A DNA stretch of 64,000 nt from Sphaeramia orbicularis (Eukaryota; Chordata; Actinopteri; Kurtiformes; Apogonidae), in contig NC_043965.1 of assembly GCF_902148855.1 (NCBI RefSeq), forward strand, positions 21,737,995 to 21,801,994, given 5' to 3'. The notes under the pieces are model-generated. The model saw nothing but the letters and a program-made list of their open reading frames with translations, ran no database searches and had not been told where the DNA came from. How positions within the stretch are numbered: the stretch's first letter is position 1; each line of letters opens with the position of its first letter. Both the position numbers and the translations under genes were made by a program. Shown here in pieces: positions 35,231-46,380 of this stretch.

Positions 35231-35236
35231 AATAAA
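35231..35236 (+). terminator. Poly(A) signal of histone H1
   Basis: AATAAA, followed after about 25 bp by the GT-rich GTTGTTGTGTGG, a normal cleavage context. Confidence 0.6.
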
Positions 35237-35726
35237 TACATTTATTTTAATGTACAAAAGTTGTTGTGTGGTTTTATTATAGTTTGGGATAAAACAGAAG
35301 TGAGTGGAGGTTCTATGTGTGGAAAAGAGCACTAGTGAGGTAGAGTTTAAAAAAAAATACTGTTTTTGCAGAATTTATGTTTCAGTTTTGAAACAAATTA
35401 TATAACCGGTGGAAAAAATAGCTTTGAGTTCAGGTGTTTTTGGCTTCGTCATTATCTGACTTGTGATGTTTCGTCTCTGCACACACAATTTTGGCGCGCT
35501 CTTGTTGAAAAGTTGGTTCATGGTGACGCAGGAGGACGGTATAGTCTACATAATGTTACGGGGCGGCGCTATGCACCGGTCATGCGCTTTTACGCACAGG
35601 GAAACCGAGGGGCCCAACACACACACATACACACACGTAATTTTAGGATGGCTTCCAAAACATGCGTACTGTGAGAGGATAGACTTCACATGCAATTATT
35701 GTGACGTCAAAAGCCTGAATATTTAA

Positions 35727-35886
35727 CCCTTTCATGCATGGTGGTCACTACAGTGGACAGCTGATCAAAGGTATTTTCTTGAATATTTATGGATTTGTTG
35801 TTTTGTGCATCATCCCATACGCTGCAATTCATACCATTACTTTAATTTTGCTGTAGATGAACCTGATCTGCAGTAACATGTTTGAA

Positions 35887-35921
<35 letters not shown>

Positions 35922-36301
35922 CGAATTGTGACTAGACTGAAATAAACAGTTTTGCTTTTTTTTTTTTTTCTAAACAAAGAGTTGTTTGTTTTTTTGCATA
36001 TTATCTCCATGCAGGTATGTTAAAATGTGAGAAAACATCAGATTAGCAGCATTAAAAATGTTTTTATTTCATAGTTTTCACATAGTACATCAGCAAATAC
36101 ACGTTTCTGTGCTTCTAAAATTAACTGCATGGTTTCCAGCTGAGTAAACATTTTTGTAACTAGTGATCAAATAGATTCATAAAAAATCTATTGCATTGTT
36201 TTTTTGTGTTTTTTTTTTTTTTTATTCATGCCTAAAGAGGAATAAAAACACTCCGGAAAAAAAATCTTGATTAAGGTTCTCATAATTCATGCATGAAAGG
36301 G
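35727..36301. mobile_element. piggyBac-like MITE-A, copy 4
   Basis: TTAA-flanked, same orientation as copy 2 (GTGGTCACTACAGTGGACAG near the left end). Carries a poly(A) run of about 30 bp inside. Confidence 0.85.
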
Positions 36302-36304
36302 TTA

Positions 36305-36445
36305 AAATGATGTTTATTTCGCTATAAACATATGGATTTATGCTATTTCTTTTCTTATTATTTGTGTATGTTTTTTTTTTGTTTTGTTTTTTTAAATCTT
36401 ATCCTATGGACCTAATTTTTGTGTCCATAATAAAGCTTGAATGAA
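36305..36445 (+). mobile_element. LINE 3' tail
   Basis: Ends GTCCATAATAAAGCTTGAAT then GAAT, a tail pattern known from fish LINEs. No coding part. Confidence 0.4.
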
Positions 36446-37192
36446 TACACAGTCGATACCTGTTGCGTTTTTGCGCGCGCTACCTGTTGTTTATCAGTAT
36501 CAATAGTGACCAGGTCTGTCTTTTATGGAGCTGGAACTGGTGACACCTGATAGTTGGCACCAAAGAGCGGAATTATCACTGTCAACAGTGAAGGACATGA
36601 AGGGCGTGCCGAACTTTGTTCGTTAACTTTTCTTCTTATCTGCAGTTGAACAACAATCAGGAGGAGGTCAGCTCGGGTGAAGCGACAAGATAAACACAGA
36701 CACACACTGTGGTTCAGTAACAATAAGATTCATATGCTTAAAGGAGCTGATCCATATTCCTACATAACTGAGACTGTGACATACTGTATGAGGTACAAAC
36801 ACACAGTCTTCAACCTGTGAGGTGAAAGTAAATCCTTCACACTGCGGTTCGGAGTTCAACTATATGATTACTGCTCATTTCTGCCATCTACAGGACAAAA
36901 GAGTAATTACCAATTCATCGAAGATTTTTTTTTTTTTTTTTTTTTGCAATTCATTGAGTCAGAAAAGTGCTGCACATACTGACATGTAGGTTATGTAGCT
37001 GATAAAAATATTGACCGTATACATTGATGCAGGCTGCTGATAGTTGTTTTTGTGATGTTTTTCTCTTTTTTTTTCTCTATTTACCAACTAGGTCAATCAA
37101 TGTTTTTCTGTACTTGCCACACTATGCAGTGTATTTGACTCTTATCTGTGATCCTGACAGTGTCAGATTTGCAGAAGTAGAAAACTGATGTA
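36446..37192. other. Intergenic, nothing recognised
   Basis: No gene or repeat end recognised; poly(T) at 36,927-36,945. Confidence 0.4.
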
Positions 37193-38110
37193 CAATAGCG
37201 TGTAAAAGTTCAAGGCCAATATTAGATTTGTTGGTTTGGTAACATTGCAATGACCAAAAAATAGGCATTTCCGTTTCTGTATTAACCCATAAAGACCCAG
37301 CGCCTTTTTTGTAGTGGTTCCCAACGGAATTTTTCTCTATTTTTAATCTTTCTTATGTGACTTATCAGCATTTATTCTAATAATATGCTCTGTATTTGGC
37401 ATTTTAAGCGAAAATCATGTATTTTCTTGTATTTACTTGACAGATCATGTACATGTTCATAAAAGCTCAGATCAAAATTGTGGGTTATTTAATAAAAAAC
37501 AGAGAAAACTGAAGAAAAAGTGACTTTTTTTTCCAATAAAAATATAAACCAAGTGTCTCCATCCACTATCACTGATCCACCTCTTTGGGATTTACTGGTG
37601 AGTCAATGTTGTAGAAGATGATTGTGTTTCCATGGTAACTATGGAGCCTCTGAACGTCCAAATGGGACACCTGAAAAGACACCATGAAAAGACACCTTTT
37701 ACACCAATTATTTACATGTATTGGTAGGATTAGTGGATCAACAGATATTAAACCATTTAGATCAGTATGGTTTTAGTCACCAGTGGTTGTTTGGGTCTAC
37801 AGTAGTAAAACACACATTTCACACTAAATATGACCAAAAAGCAGTATTTAGTGTGACTTCCATTTGCATTTAGTATATCTCTAACCCTTTTGTTCAGACA
37901 ATATGAGATTGCACTAATTTTAAGATATTTTACACTGGGTTTCATTCAACACGTCAGATGTTTCTAACTTCTTGTGTTGGTTCTTATCATGGGGTCAGGG
38001 GTCACACTAAATACTGACTTTAACCTTTAGAACTCGTTTAATTACATTTTTTGTATGTTTTTTTTTAAAGCTGTGCACATATTTCTTGCATTTTCTTGTA
38101 CCTGAAGGAA
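37193..38110. mobile_element. MITE-C copy holding a MITE-B
   Basis: The left end is a decayed member of the CAGTACTGTGCAAAAG type. The interior matches 41,006-41,506 (TTCATTCAACACGTCAGATG). The right end is lost. A MITE-B sits at 37,286-37,797. Confidence 0.6.
37286..37797. mobile_element. MITE-B copy nested in MITE-C
   Basis: CCCATAAAGACCCAGCGCC after TTAA at the left, interior TTTCCATGGTAACTATGG, decayed right end GTTTGGGTCT. Confidence 0.7.
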
Positions 38111-39256
38111 AGAAAATGAAAAATTAATATGCATGCATGCATGCTCATTTCAACCCCGCAAAAACAACAAGGCGACCTTAAATGTTTATTTATGTATAGA
38201 ATTGATTTATACATTGCACTTGTCTGGTTGGTCTAATGATTGATGAAATGACCAATAATAACTCAAGATGAAACAAAAAACAAAATGATTTATAATAAAA
38301 ATAATAATAATAATAATAATTTGATTTGCTAAAATATTTTATCATGTACCTTCAACATAACCTTAAATGTTTACTGCACGTATTGGATTTCTGCTGCTTT
38401 CATTACCTGCATTTATTGTTTTATTATCTTTTGTAAGGTATATAAATCAAACTCTGCAGTGAGTCAGAAATTCCTTGGTTTTCCCCTGTGACGTTCACTC
38501 ATGTGACATTTTAAGCAAAACCATTTCACTTCCTTTTCTGAAATCTTGTTTCATATCTGCATTTTTGTTCCCTGTGATAAAGAAAACTTAAATAAATATT
38601 TTTACTTTACCTGTACTTTAAAAGAAGAAAGACAAACAGACCATTTATCAACCAAGGCAATGTGTGCTTTGAGCTCTGATTTAACATTTTTTAGGTTTCA
38701 GCGTCCCATTCGTCATACATACCTCCTCTTGTAGCTGTCTTTTGCTTTCACTTACAGGTTGTGTGTTGGATTATAGATAGATATAAGAGGAAAAACAAGC
38801 TGTGACTGAATATACACCCAAACTTCTCCACTGTGAAAGTTGTTTGAACATGCAAGAGAAAAACTTTACCTTTCTAGTTTCGATGCTCAGGCACGTTCTT
38901 TTGACTTCTGCAATTTTCTCATGAGTGAGAGTTTACTACAGGATACTTCGAAGAATATCAATCATATTGATTTAAAAAATGACGCAAGGACTTTTAAGTT
39001 TTTTTTTCCAGAGATAAATGTGATTATACTTTTGATTTTGTCATATTTGATTTGTGTGAGACTATACCTGAGTCAGAAATAACAGTTGAACAAGTAAAAA
39101 TCTTAGACCATTTATATTTACTGAACTTTTTTACATCTTTTTAATAAGTAACCTATTAAATACTGTGGATACTCAGACTGTCAACCTACTAAAGAAAGGT
39201 AAAATATCCTCCTCACCCCCAAAGACCTGTCTTGTCATATGATTCATTTCATAATA

Positions 39257-39269
39257 GAAAGAGGAACTT
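39257..39269 (+). promoter_or_regulatory. Purine-rich PU.1-like site upstream of mpeg1 copy A
   Basis: GAAAGAGGAACTT, with the ETS core GAGGAA, lies about 55 bp before the start codon. It is identical at 49,913-49,925 (B) and 62,623-62,635 (C). PU.1 drives TATA-less macrophage promoters, so the site fits perforin-2 expression. Copy A also has CACTTCCTTTT at 38,527-38,537. Function is inferred from the motif only. Confidence 0.4.
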
Positions 39270-39322
39270 GACTTGTGCCTTAAACACAGTTGTCTCCCCC
39301 CTCACTCTGCCACTCTGTCATC

Positions 39323-42300
39323 ATGAAGGCAAGAGTGATTTTCCTAGTTCTTTGTCTTTTTGAGGTGTGTTCGTCTGTTCCCGTCCCCCACCCGACAAAC
39401 GGGGTCAGACAATGTCGTGCCTCCACCAACCTCTCCATCACAGCCATGGAGGTGCTGCCCGGTGGAGGCTGGGACAACCTTCGAAACATAGACATGGGTC
39501 GAGTCATGAACATGAGCTTCACCCACTGTCAGACCACTGAGGACGGGCTCTACTTCATTCCAGATGAGGTGTTTGTAATCCCCCGAAAGGAAACGGGTGT
39601 GGAGACCAACTCGGAAATTATCAGCTCCTGGATGCAGCAGACCAGCGTAACATCTCACTCCATAAATGCAGAAGTGTCCTTCTTCTCTGTGCTCAATGGG
39701 AAATATTCTAAAGAGAACCAACGGATGAAAACTCATCAGGTCAAAGACTCTGCGACCATGGCCAGAGTCCAGGTGAGTTTTGACTTTTCCTACCGCATAA
39801 CATTAAAACCATTAGAAAGTTTATTAATTAAGAACTAAAACAAGGGTCATATTAATATTACTTATGGGTGCTTCATTTTTTTAAAATTTTATTTCGAACA
39901 TGCAAAGAAAATAAAACAAAACAAAGCAAATTAAAACATAAACAAAATAACATTTAAATGGACAGAATCTATCTTCAAGCACATACAAGTCTGAATTTTG
40001 CATGGTCGAAAAGGAGTAAGAAGAAGTATAAACTTACTTGCTTCTATGAAACTGGTCCCTAAAAACAGGACATGGGGGCTAAAAATTCAAACCAGATATA
40101 GACTAATGTTATGAAGCAAGTTTGGAAGCACTTTGGGTCTATTTTAAAAATATATATTTACTGAGATAAAAGAGAAACTATTTTTTCAGATAAAACATAT
40201 TTTTATGTATTTTGATATTATTACAAAAATCTGTATGTAACATGGGAAAAAGGACACAAAAATTATGCACTACTATTTTTTGAATATCTTTTTATTCTCT
40301 CACAGGTACATTTTGGGAATTGAACTAATTATGCAACGCAGTGTTTCACAAAAATGACTGCTGTTGCAAAATCACTCATGATTCATATGTGTTTAAATGG
40401 GCAGGTTCCTCATTAAATGCGAGTGGACATGATGGGTTACACACAAAACCTGGAATGAGACTGAGATTCATGAAAAACCTGCATGTCTGGATTAGAAAAA
40501 CCTCTAGGATCCTCAAATTTAACATAGTGCCTTTATTTATAGCGGTATATAAGACTATTTCAAGCCATGTTTTCCAGATCAAATGCACTGACACCTAGGT
40601 AGCTTTTCATGTCCCAATTGTGGTCCTATTTTTGGCCCCGATATTTAAAAAAAAAAAAAAAAAATCATTAATTTTGGGATGGCTCTGAGCAAGAGTATAT
40701 ATTTTTTTGCCTTTATCTGAGGTCATCATTAGGTACATCCTAGGGGGAAATATGTCTAAATTTCTCTTTTATCACTGGGTCTAAAAAAGCTGGCAAAGTG
40801 TCAGGTACCAAAATGAACCCAGTTTCATAGAAGCACTCTTATATAAATTAGTCATATTTAGATGGTCATTTATTAATTGTACTTTAAATTGTAATAAAGC
40901 AATGTTGTATATGTATCAGAGTCAGGAAGAACTACTGCAACTTCAAGTCCATAGAAAGACACTGTAGTCACTTTAGAGGAAAATAAATATTAAATTAAAC
41001 ATGTACAGCACTGTGCAGAAGTCCTATGCCAACACTAGGTTTGTTGGTTTAGTAAAGTTACAATGATCGCAAATATGTATCTATCAGTCTCTGTATATAT
41101 GGGAAGTATGTACAGCAATAAAAACCAAACAAAAGTTTCAGGGGAAAAAAAAACAGGTTCTATAACCCAGGTAAAAGAGGTAGTATTTAGTTTGACTTCC
41201 CTTCGCACTTAAGACGCCTTTACCCATTATATTCAGACAATATGAGATTTATTGCATACATTTTTATTTCATTTTTAAAAAATGCTTTATACCAGCTTTC
41301 AACACATGTCAGATGTTTCTAACTATTTGTGCTGCTTCTTTCCATGGGGTCAGGGGTCACATTAGATAGTGACTTTAACCTTTAAAACCCCTTTAGTTCA
41401 GTTTTTTTGTGTGTATTGTATCTTGTATTTGAAGAAATGAGAATGAGACATAAATATGTGTGTTCAACAACAAGTGAAAGCAGCTGAAGACTTTTGCACA
41501 GGACTGTATGTTTTCCATTAACTAGCTGCTTATTCACATAAATATCAGCAGCATATTAGGTCATTGTTAATCCTTAGAAGGCACTTATTAATGCATTATT
41601 ATGGGTGATGATATTTTACAACATCCAGTTTGTTTTTATTTGAGTTTCTCAGCTTTGTTCCATATGAATAAATCAGTCACTATTCTTCTGGTTTTACTAC
41701 CTTACATGGCTCATACTGAACGAAGCACATTGTTCCTCCTTTATGATCATTCACAGTAATCGGGGAGGGGGAAAAGTCAAAAGCATATTAGTTGTAAAAT
41801 ATAGTCATACAGAATAAAGCCTTTAGAAGCACTAGATAATGACCAAGAATGACCCAAAATACTACTGATATTCATAAAAAATATATGTAATACATAATAA
41901 ATGGTTAATGGAGGGATATGTGTACCTGTCAAGTAAATTAATAAGGTAAAGGATAATAGTAAATGGGTGCTTCTATGAAACTGGGTTCATTTTGGTACCT
42001 GGCACTTTGCCAGATTTTTAGACCAAATAAAAAAAGAGAAATTTAGACAGATTTCACCCCAGGATGTACCTAATGATGACCTCAGATAAATGCAAAAAAT
42101 ATATCCTCTTGCTCAGAGCCATCCCAAAATTAATGAATTTTTAATCAAATATTGCGGCCAAAAATTGGACCAAAATTGGGACAGGAAAAACTACCAAGTT
42201 GTCAGTGCATTTGATCTGGAAAACATGGCTTAAAATGATCTTATATACCGCTATAAATAAAGACACTGTGTTAAATTTGATGATCCTAGTGGTTTTTCTA

Positions 42301-44488
42301 ACCCAGACATGCAGATTTTTCATGAATCTCAGTCTCATTCCAGGTTTTGTGTGTAACCCATCGTGTCCACTGGTGTTACATGCAGAACCTGCGCAGTTAA
42401 ACACAAATAAAACGCAACTAATTTTGCAACAGTGGACATTTTTGTGAAACACTCTCCCTTGCAAATTTAGTTAGATTCCCAAAATGTACGAGTGAGAGAA
42501 TAAAAAGATGTACAAAAAAATAGTCGTGTAATTTTTGTGTACTTTTTACTGTGTTACATGCGGAGTTTTGTATGAAATAAAATATGTTTCATCTAAAAAA
42601 TAGTTTCTCTTTTATCTTGGTAAATATCAATTTAAAAAAAAAAAAAAAAGACCAAAAGTGCTTCCAAACTTGCTTCATAACATTAGTCTACATCTGGTTT
42701 GAATTCTAGCCCCTATGTCCTATTTTTAGGGACCAGTTTCACAGAAGCACCCAGATATTAAAACTACTTCAGAATATTATTTAATACTGTTCTAATCCTT
42801 TCCTTTTAAAGGTGCGTAACTTCGTCTACACCGTTAAGGCTTACCCTGACTTCACTCTGGACTCTCGCTTCGCTCAACAAGTCAAAGAAGTTGCTGATGC
42901 TATTGAAAACAACCAGACCAGGAATGCAGCCTATCTATCAGAGAAGATGGTCGTGGACTATGGAACCCACGTTATCACTAGTGTTGATGCTGGAGCTGTA
43001 TTAGCGCAGGAGGACTACCTCCGCTCTGCGTATGTCACAGACAGTCAATCAGACACCTCAACTGTTAAAGCTCAAGCCGGCTTAAATTTTTTCGATAAAG
43101 TCAAATTTGACATCAGCAGTCAGGACACCCAGAAGAGCTCAACACTTCATGGCTATCAGTCCAACATTCAGTACTCTATTGTTCAAAGCCACGGTGGTGC
43201 ACCTTTCTATCCTGGTATCACTCTGCAGAAGTGGCAGGAGAGCACTAGAAACAACCTGGTCGCTATTGATCGGTCAGGATTACCCTTGTACTATTTCATA
43301 AACACCAACACCCTCCCTGACCTGCCTCAGCCTACTGTTGGAAAGGTGGCTCTTGCGGTGACCAAGGCTGTGGAGCGCTACTATGAGGTCAACAAACGTC
43401 CTGGCTGTGTTGACATCAACTCAAAGAACTTCAACTTTCAGGCCAACATTGATGATTCGTCCTGTGAGGGTCCTGCTACAAACCTCAGCTTTGGTGGTGT
43501 CTATCAGGAGTGTGTCCCACGCAGCTCAGATGCAGGTCCACTTTGTAAGGAACTGGAGCAGAAAAACCCAGACACGGGTGACTTCTCCTGCCGGTCTCCT
43601 TACAAGGCCACTTTACTGAGATCTGAACTGAGACAGCAGGGTTACACTTTGTACCAATGCCATGACCACAGGTATCATTGTGGCTTTCTGGGCCTTAGCA
43701 TTTGCCATCGTCAAGACTGTCAGGACAACTATTACGTTCGCAGTGCTACTATTAACACATACTGGTGCTCAGTTAATGGAAAGGCGCCAGATAACTCTGG
43801 GTATCTGTTTGGAGGCATCTACAGCCCCTCACTCCTGAATCCCATCACCAATTCCAAAAGCTGCCCTGCTAGTTTCATTCCAGTCAAATTTCTCTCTGAT
43901 GGCCAGGTGATTTGTGTAAGTAAAGACTATGAAGCTGGTACCAGATCCTCTGTTCCATTTGCAGGACTCTTTAGCTGTGAGTCAGGCAACCCACTAGCAA
44001 ATGGACAACGGCGCTGTCCTCCCAAATTTAGCCAACACCTCGCTACAGTCAGTGATGGGTGTGAGATTCTTTACTGTGTTCAGTCTGGATTGTTCACAGG
44101 TGGTCAACTACTACCTGTCCGTCTGCCTCCTTTTACTAATCCTTCTCTGATCAGCATGCAGCGCACCAACACAGTTATGGTGATGACAGAGGGGGATAAG
44201 ACCTGGGTCAGGGTGGGCCAGACCAAGATGTGGAAACTGGCTAAACCAGAGGAACTAAAGGAGATGATGTCGGACTTCGATCCAGAATCTAAGTCTATGT
44301 CCAGTGGAGCAAAAGCAGGAGTAGCCTTCGGGGTGCTGGGGTTGCTGGCGGTGGTCATAGTATTAGGGGTCCTGGTAAAGAGAAGGAGGAGGCTGTCTGG
44401 GTTTCAGACGGCTAGAGGCTATCAGGAAATACAGGGAGGGACTGAGGATACTGATGAGCAAACATTTCCCCAGCAGGAGGAGGCTTAA
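39323..44488 (+). CDS. mpeg1: Perforin-2 (macrophage-expressed gene 1), copy A
   Basis: Type I membrane pore-former of macrophages; it inserts rings into bacteria inside phagosomes. Exons 39,323-39,772 and 42,812-44,488, joined in phase 0 (GTGAGT donor, TTTTAAAG acceptor), give 708 residues against about 715 in mammals. Signal peptide about 1-18. The MACPF domain fills the first half: GGGWDNLRNIDMG near 50, signature YGTHVITSVDAGA from 200. The cysteine-rich P2 domain follows (NFNFQANIDDSSC, PDNSGYLFGGIY, SDGCEILYCVQSG). The membrane segment is about 653-672, then KRRRR and a 30-residue acidic tail. The start was chosen because the preceding 11 codons of open frame are not conserved in copy B. 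The 3.0-kb intron holds several transposons, two of them inverted copies of one family. The frame is intact and the gene looks functional. Confidence 0.95.
39864..40850 (+). mobile_element. MITE-D insertion in intron of copy A, with a LINE tail inside
   Basis: Ends GGGTGCTTC(TATGAAACTGG) and, reversed, GAGTGCTTCTATGAAACTGG. Copy B has the uninterrupted site (ATTACTTATACAAATTAG near 50,477). A minus-strand LINE 3' end of the 14,480 family (39,870-40,040) is inserted in the left end, repeating TGCTTC. A frame of 85 codons at 40,341-40,598 recurs in the other MITE-D copies. Confidence 0.75.
41006..41506. mobile_element. MITE-C, uninterrupted copy
   Basis: TA-flanked, 501 bp, ends CAGCACTGTGCAGAAGTCCT and, reversed, CAGTCCTGTGCAAAAGTCTT. 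The same insertion is present in copy B (51,220-52,295), so it predates the split of A from B. Confidence 0.8.
41964..42752 (-). mobile_element. MITE-D, second copy, inverted
   Basis: Begins GGTGCTTCTATGAAACTGGG and ends CCAGTTTCACAGAAGCACCC. It is inverted with respect to 39,864-40,850 and shared with copy B at 54,237, so older than the duplication. Confidence 0.75.
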
Positions 44489-44645
44489 AGCAGAGCGCAC
44501 AGCAGCGACAGACGGCAAAATGTTGAATGTTCTGTAGCTTGTATTAAATACTGTCACACCAAACTGTGCATCAGAAACAAAAGCAGAAGTCGCTTTTACA
44601 GTGAACCAACACTGCCCCCTGAGGTCACAAGCCAGACATGACATA

Positions 44646-45019
44646 CAGCCATGGAAAAAATTATTAGACCACCCCTGTTTTCTTCAATTTCTTGTTCATT
44701 TTAATGCCTGGTACAACTAAAGGTACATTTGTTTGGACAAATATAATATGATATGGTATGATAAAAAAAAAAGCTCATCAGAGTATAATTTCAGAGCTGT
44801 TATCTAGGCATTTTCCTTGGTTTCTTGATAAAAACCAAAATCACTTCAGCTCTTAGATCAACAGCGAAGGTATTGTACTGCCAAAAACAGTGCTTTTAGG
44901 CATTCCATGTTTTCTTTTCTGTCTGTTTTAGTCACATGACACACACAGGAGTTAGTACTTGATTGCATAACCATTGTTTTTGATGACTTTTGATGGTCTA
45001 ATCATTTTTTCCGCAACTA
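44646..45019. mobile_element. MITE-E 3' of copy A
   Basis: CAGCCATGGAAAAAATTATT and, reversed, TAGTTGCGGAAAAAATGATT. Inverted relative to the copy at 24,620 and shared with unit B. Polyadenylation signals follow (AATAAA, 45,064-45,069). Confidence 0.8.
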
Positions 45020-45355
45020 TTTGTCTGTTTTGCTGTGCAACATAAATGCTAAGGCTGTTAAATAATAAAAGTCTTTTCCTGTATGGTTATGTTAATTACT
45101 TGTAAGTTCTATTAATCTTTGTCTTTATAGTGCTGCATATATACACATTATATTTTGTCTTTAACCACTGATTAAAGCATTAAAATATTCACTGCTGGTC
45201 TATTGTCATGTTTTTACTCAGTTTTATTCATGTATTTCATAGCAATGATCAAGTCTGATTTGCACTACATGGAGATACACAGGAAAAGAGGTGATAAAAT
45301 AAAGGAAAAACCAACATAAATGTGTCTCAGTAAGGTGTAGAACCAACAGCTTTAA

Positions 45356-45821
45356 CCCATAAAGACCCAAACATCCACCAGCGACTCAAATCATTCACTG
45401 ATATAAAGTGTTTAATACCTGTTGATCACTAATCCTATCAATACATGTTCAGAGGCTCCATACTGAACATGGAAACACCATCATCTTCTACAACAGTGAT
45501 CCACTAATAAAACCCATGGAGTTTGATCAGTGACAGTGGATAGAGAAATTATTTAATGTTCAGTTAACGATATATTTTGCAGAAAAACAAAAAATCTTTT
45601 TATTTAGTTTTCTCTATTTTGGATATAATAACCCTCAACTTTAATCTGAGCTTTAAGGAACATCTACATAATCAGTACATTATAAACAAGAAAATACCTG
45701 ATTTTCAATGAAAAAAGGCAAAACACAGAGCATACTATTAGAATTAATGGTGATAAATCACTTGAGAAAGGTGAAAAATTGATTTGGGAGCTGCCACAAA
45801 GTAACACTGGGTCTTTATGGG
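45356..45821. mobile_element. MITE-B in unit A
   Basis: TTAA-flanked 466-bp copy with clean CCCATAAAGACCCAAAC and GGGTCTTTATGGG ends, shared with unit B. Confidence 0.85.
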
Positions 45822-45979
45822 TTAATGAACACTAACATTGAATTTTTTTCCTCTCTCCCAGGGAGATGGGCACCATTCTTCCAAAAATGTATTTCCTTCT
45901 TTGCTTTTTTGGAGGTAGAGACCACTATCAAACATGTCTGTCTATAATCTGGCCCAAGATCTAGTGACTGTGGAGCTTA

Positions 45980-46260
45980 GTGTCATGGTTATAATGTTCT
46001 CATCTTATGGTTAAAAGAAATAATAATTCATGGAAAGACTTGATTAATTAATGATTTTCGCATATTAGGATGACAGTTCATTAGGAAGTGATAAAAAAGG
46101 ATAATAGTCAATTTGTCTTAGGTTAAGTACGTAATGGTTAAGAATGGTTAAGTTAGGTTAGGTTAGGTTAAGAATGTTAAAATGAGGATTTGCCATTCGT
46201 TCTGTGTTGACTGCTTTTGCTTTGTAGGTATGGAAACAATAGAAACAGTAACCACAGATA
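45980..46260 (+). repeat. Left member of a direct repeat pair, unit A
   Basis: About 270 bp beginning TGTCATGGTTATAATG and ending CAGTAACCACA recur at 48,799-49,056. The pair also exists in unit B (about 59,627-59,880 and 61,498-61,757). The repeats start TG and end CA, which is LTR-like, but no clear internal element lies between them. Confidence 0.5.
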
Positions 46261-46380
46261 TAGATAATATAGGATAGGAGGAGAGAATACCAGGAACACA
46301 ATCACCTATTCAAAGTGAAGATCATAGTGGGAATGGACAACAGTATCAGCGACCAGTTAGACAGAGACAACCCCCAAGAG

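Noticed and set aside
39344-39736. 130-codon minus-strand frame over perforin-2 exon 1, and its counterpart at 62,733-63,077
   Set aside because: Antisense to a well-supported coding exon and conserved only because the exon is.
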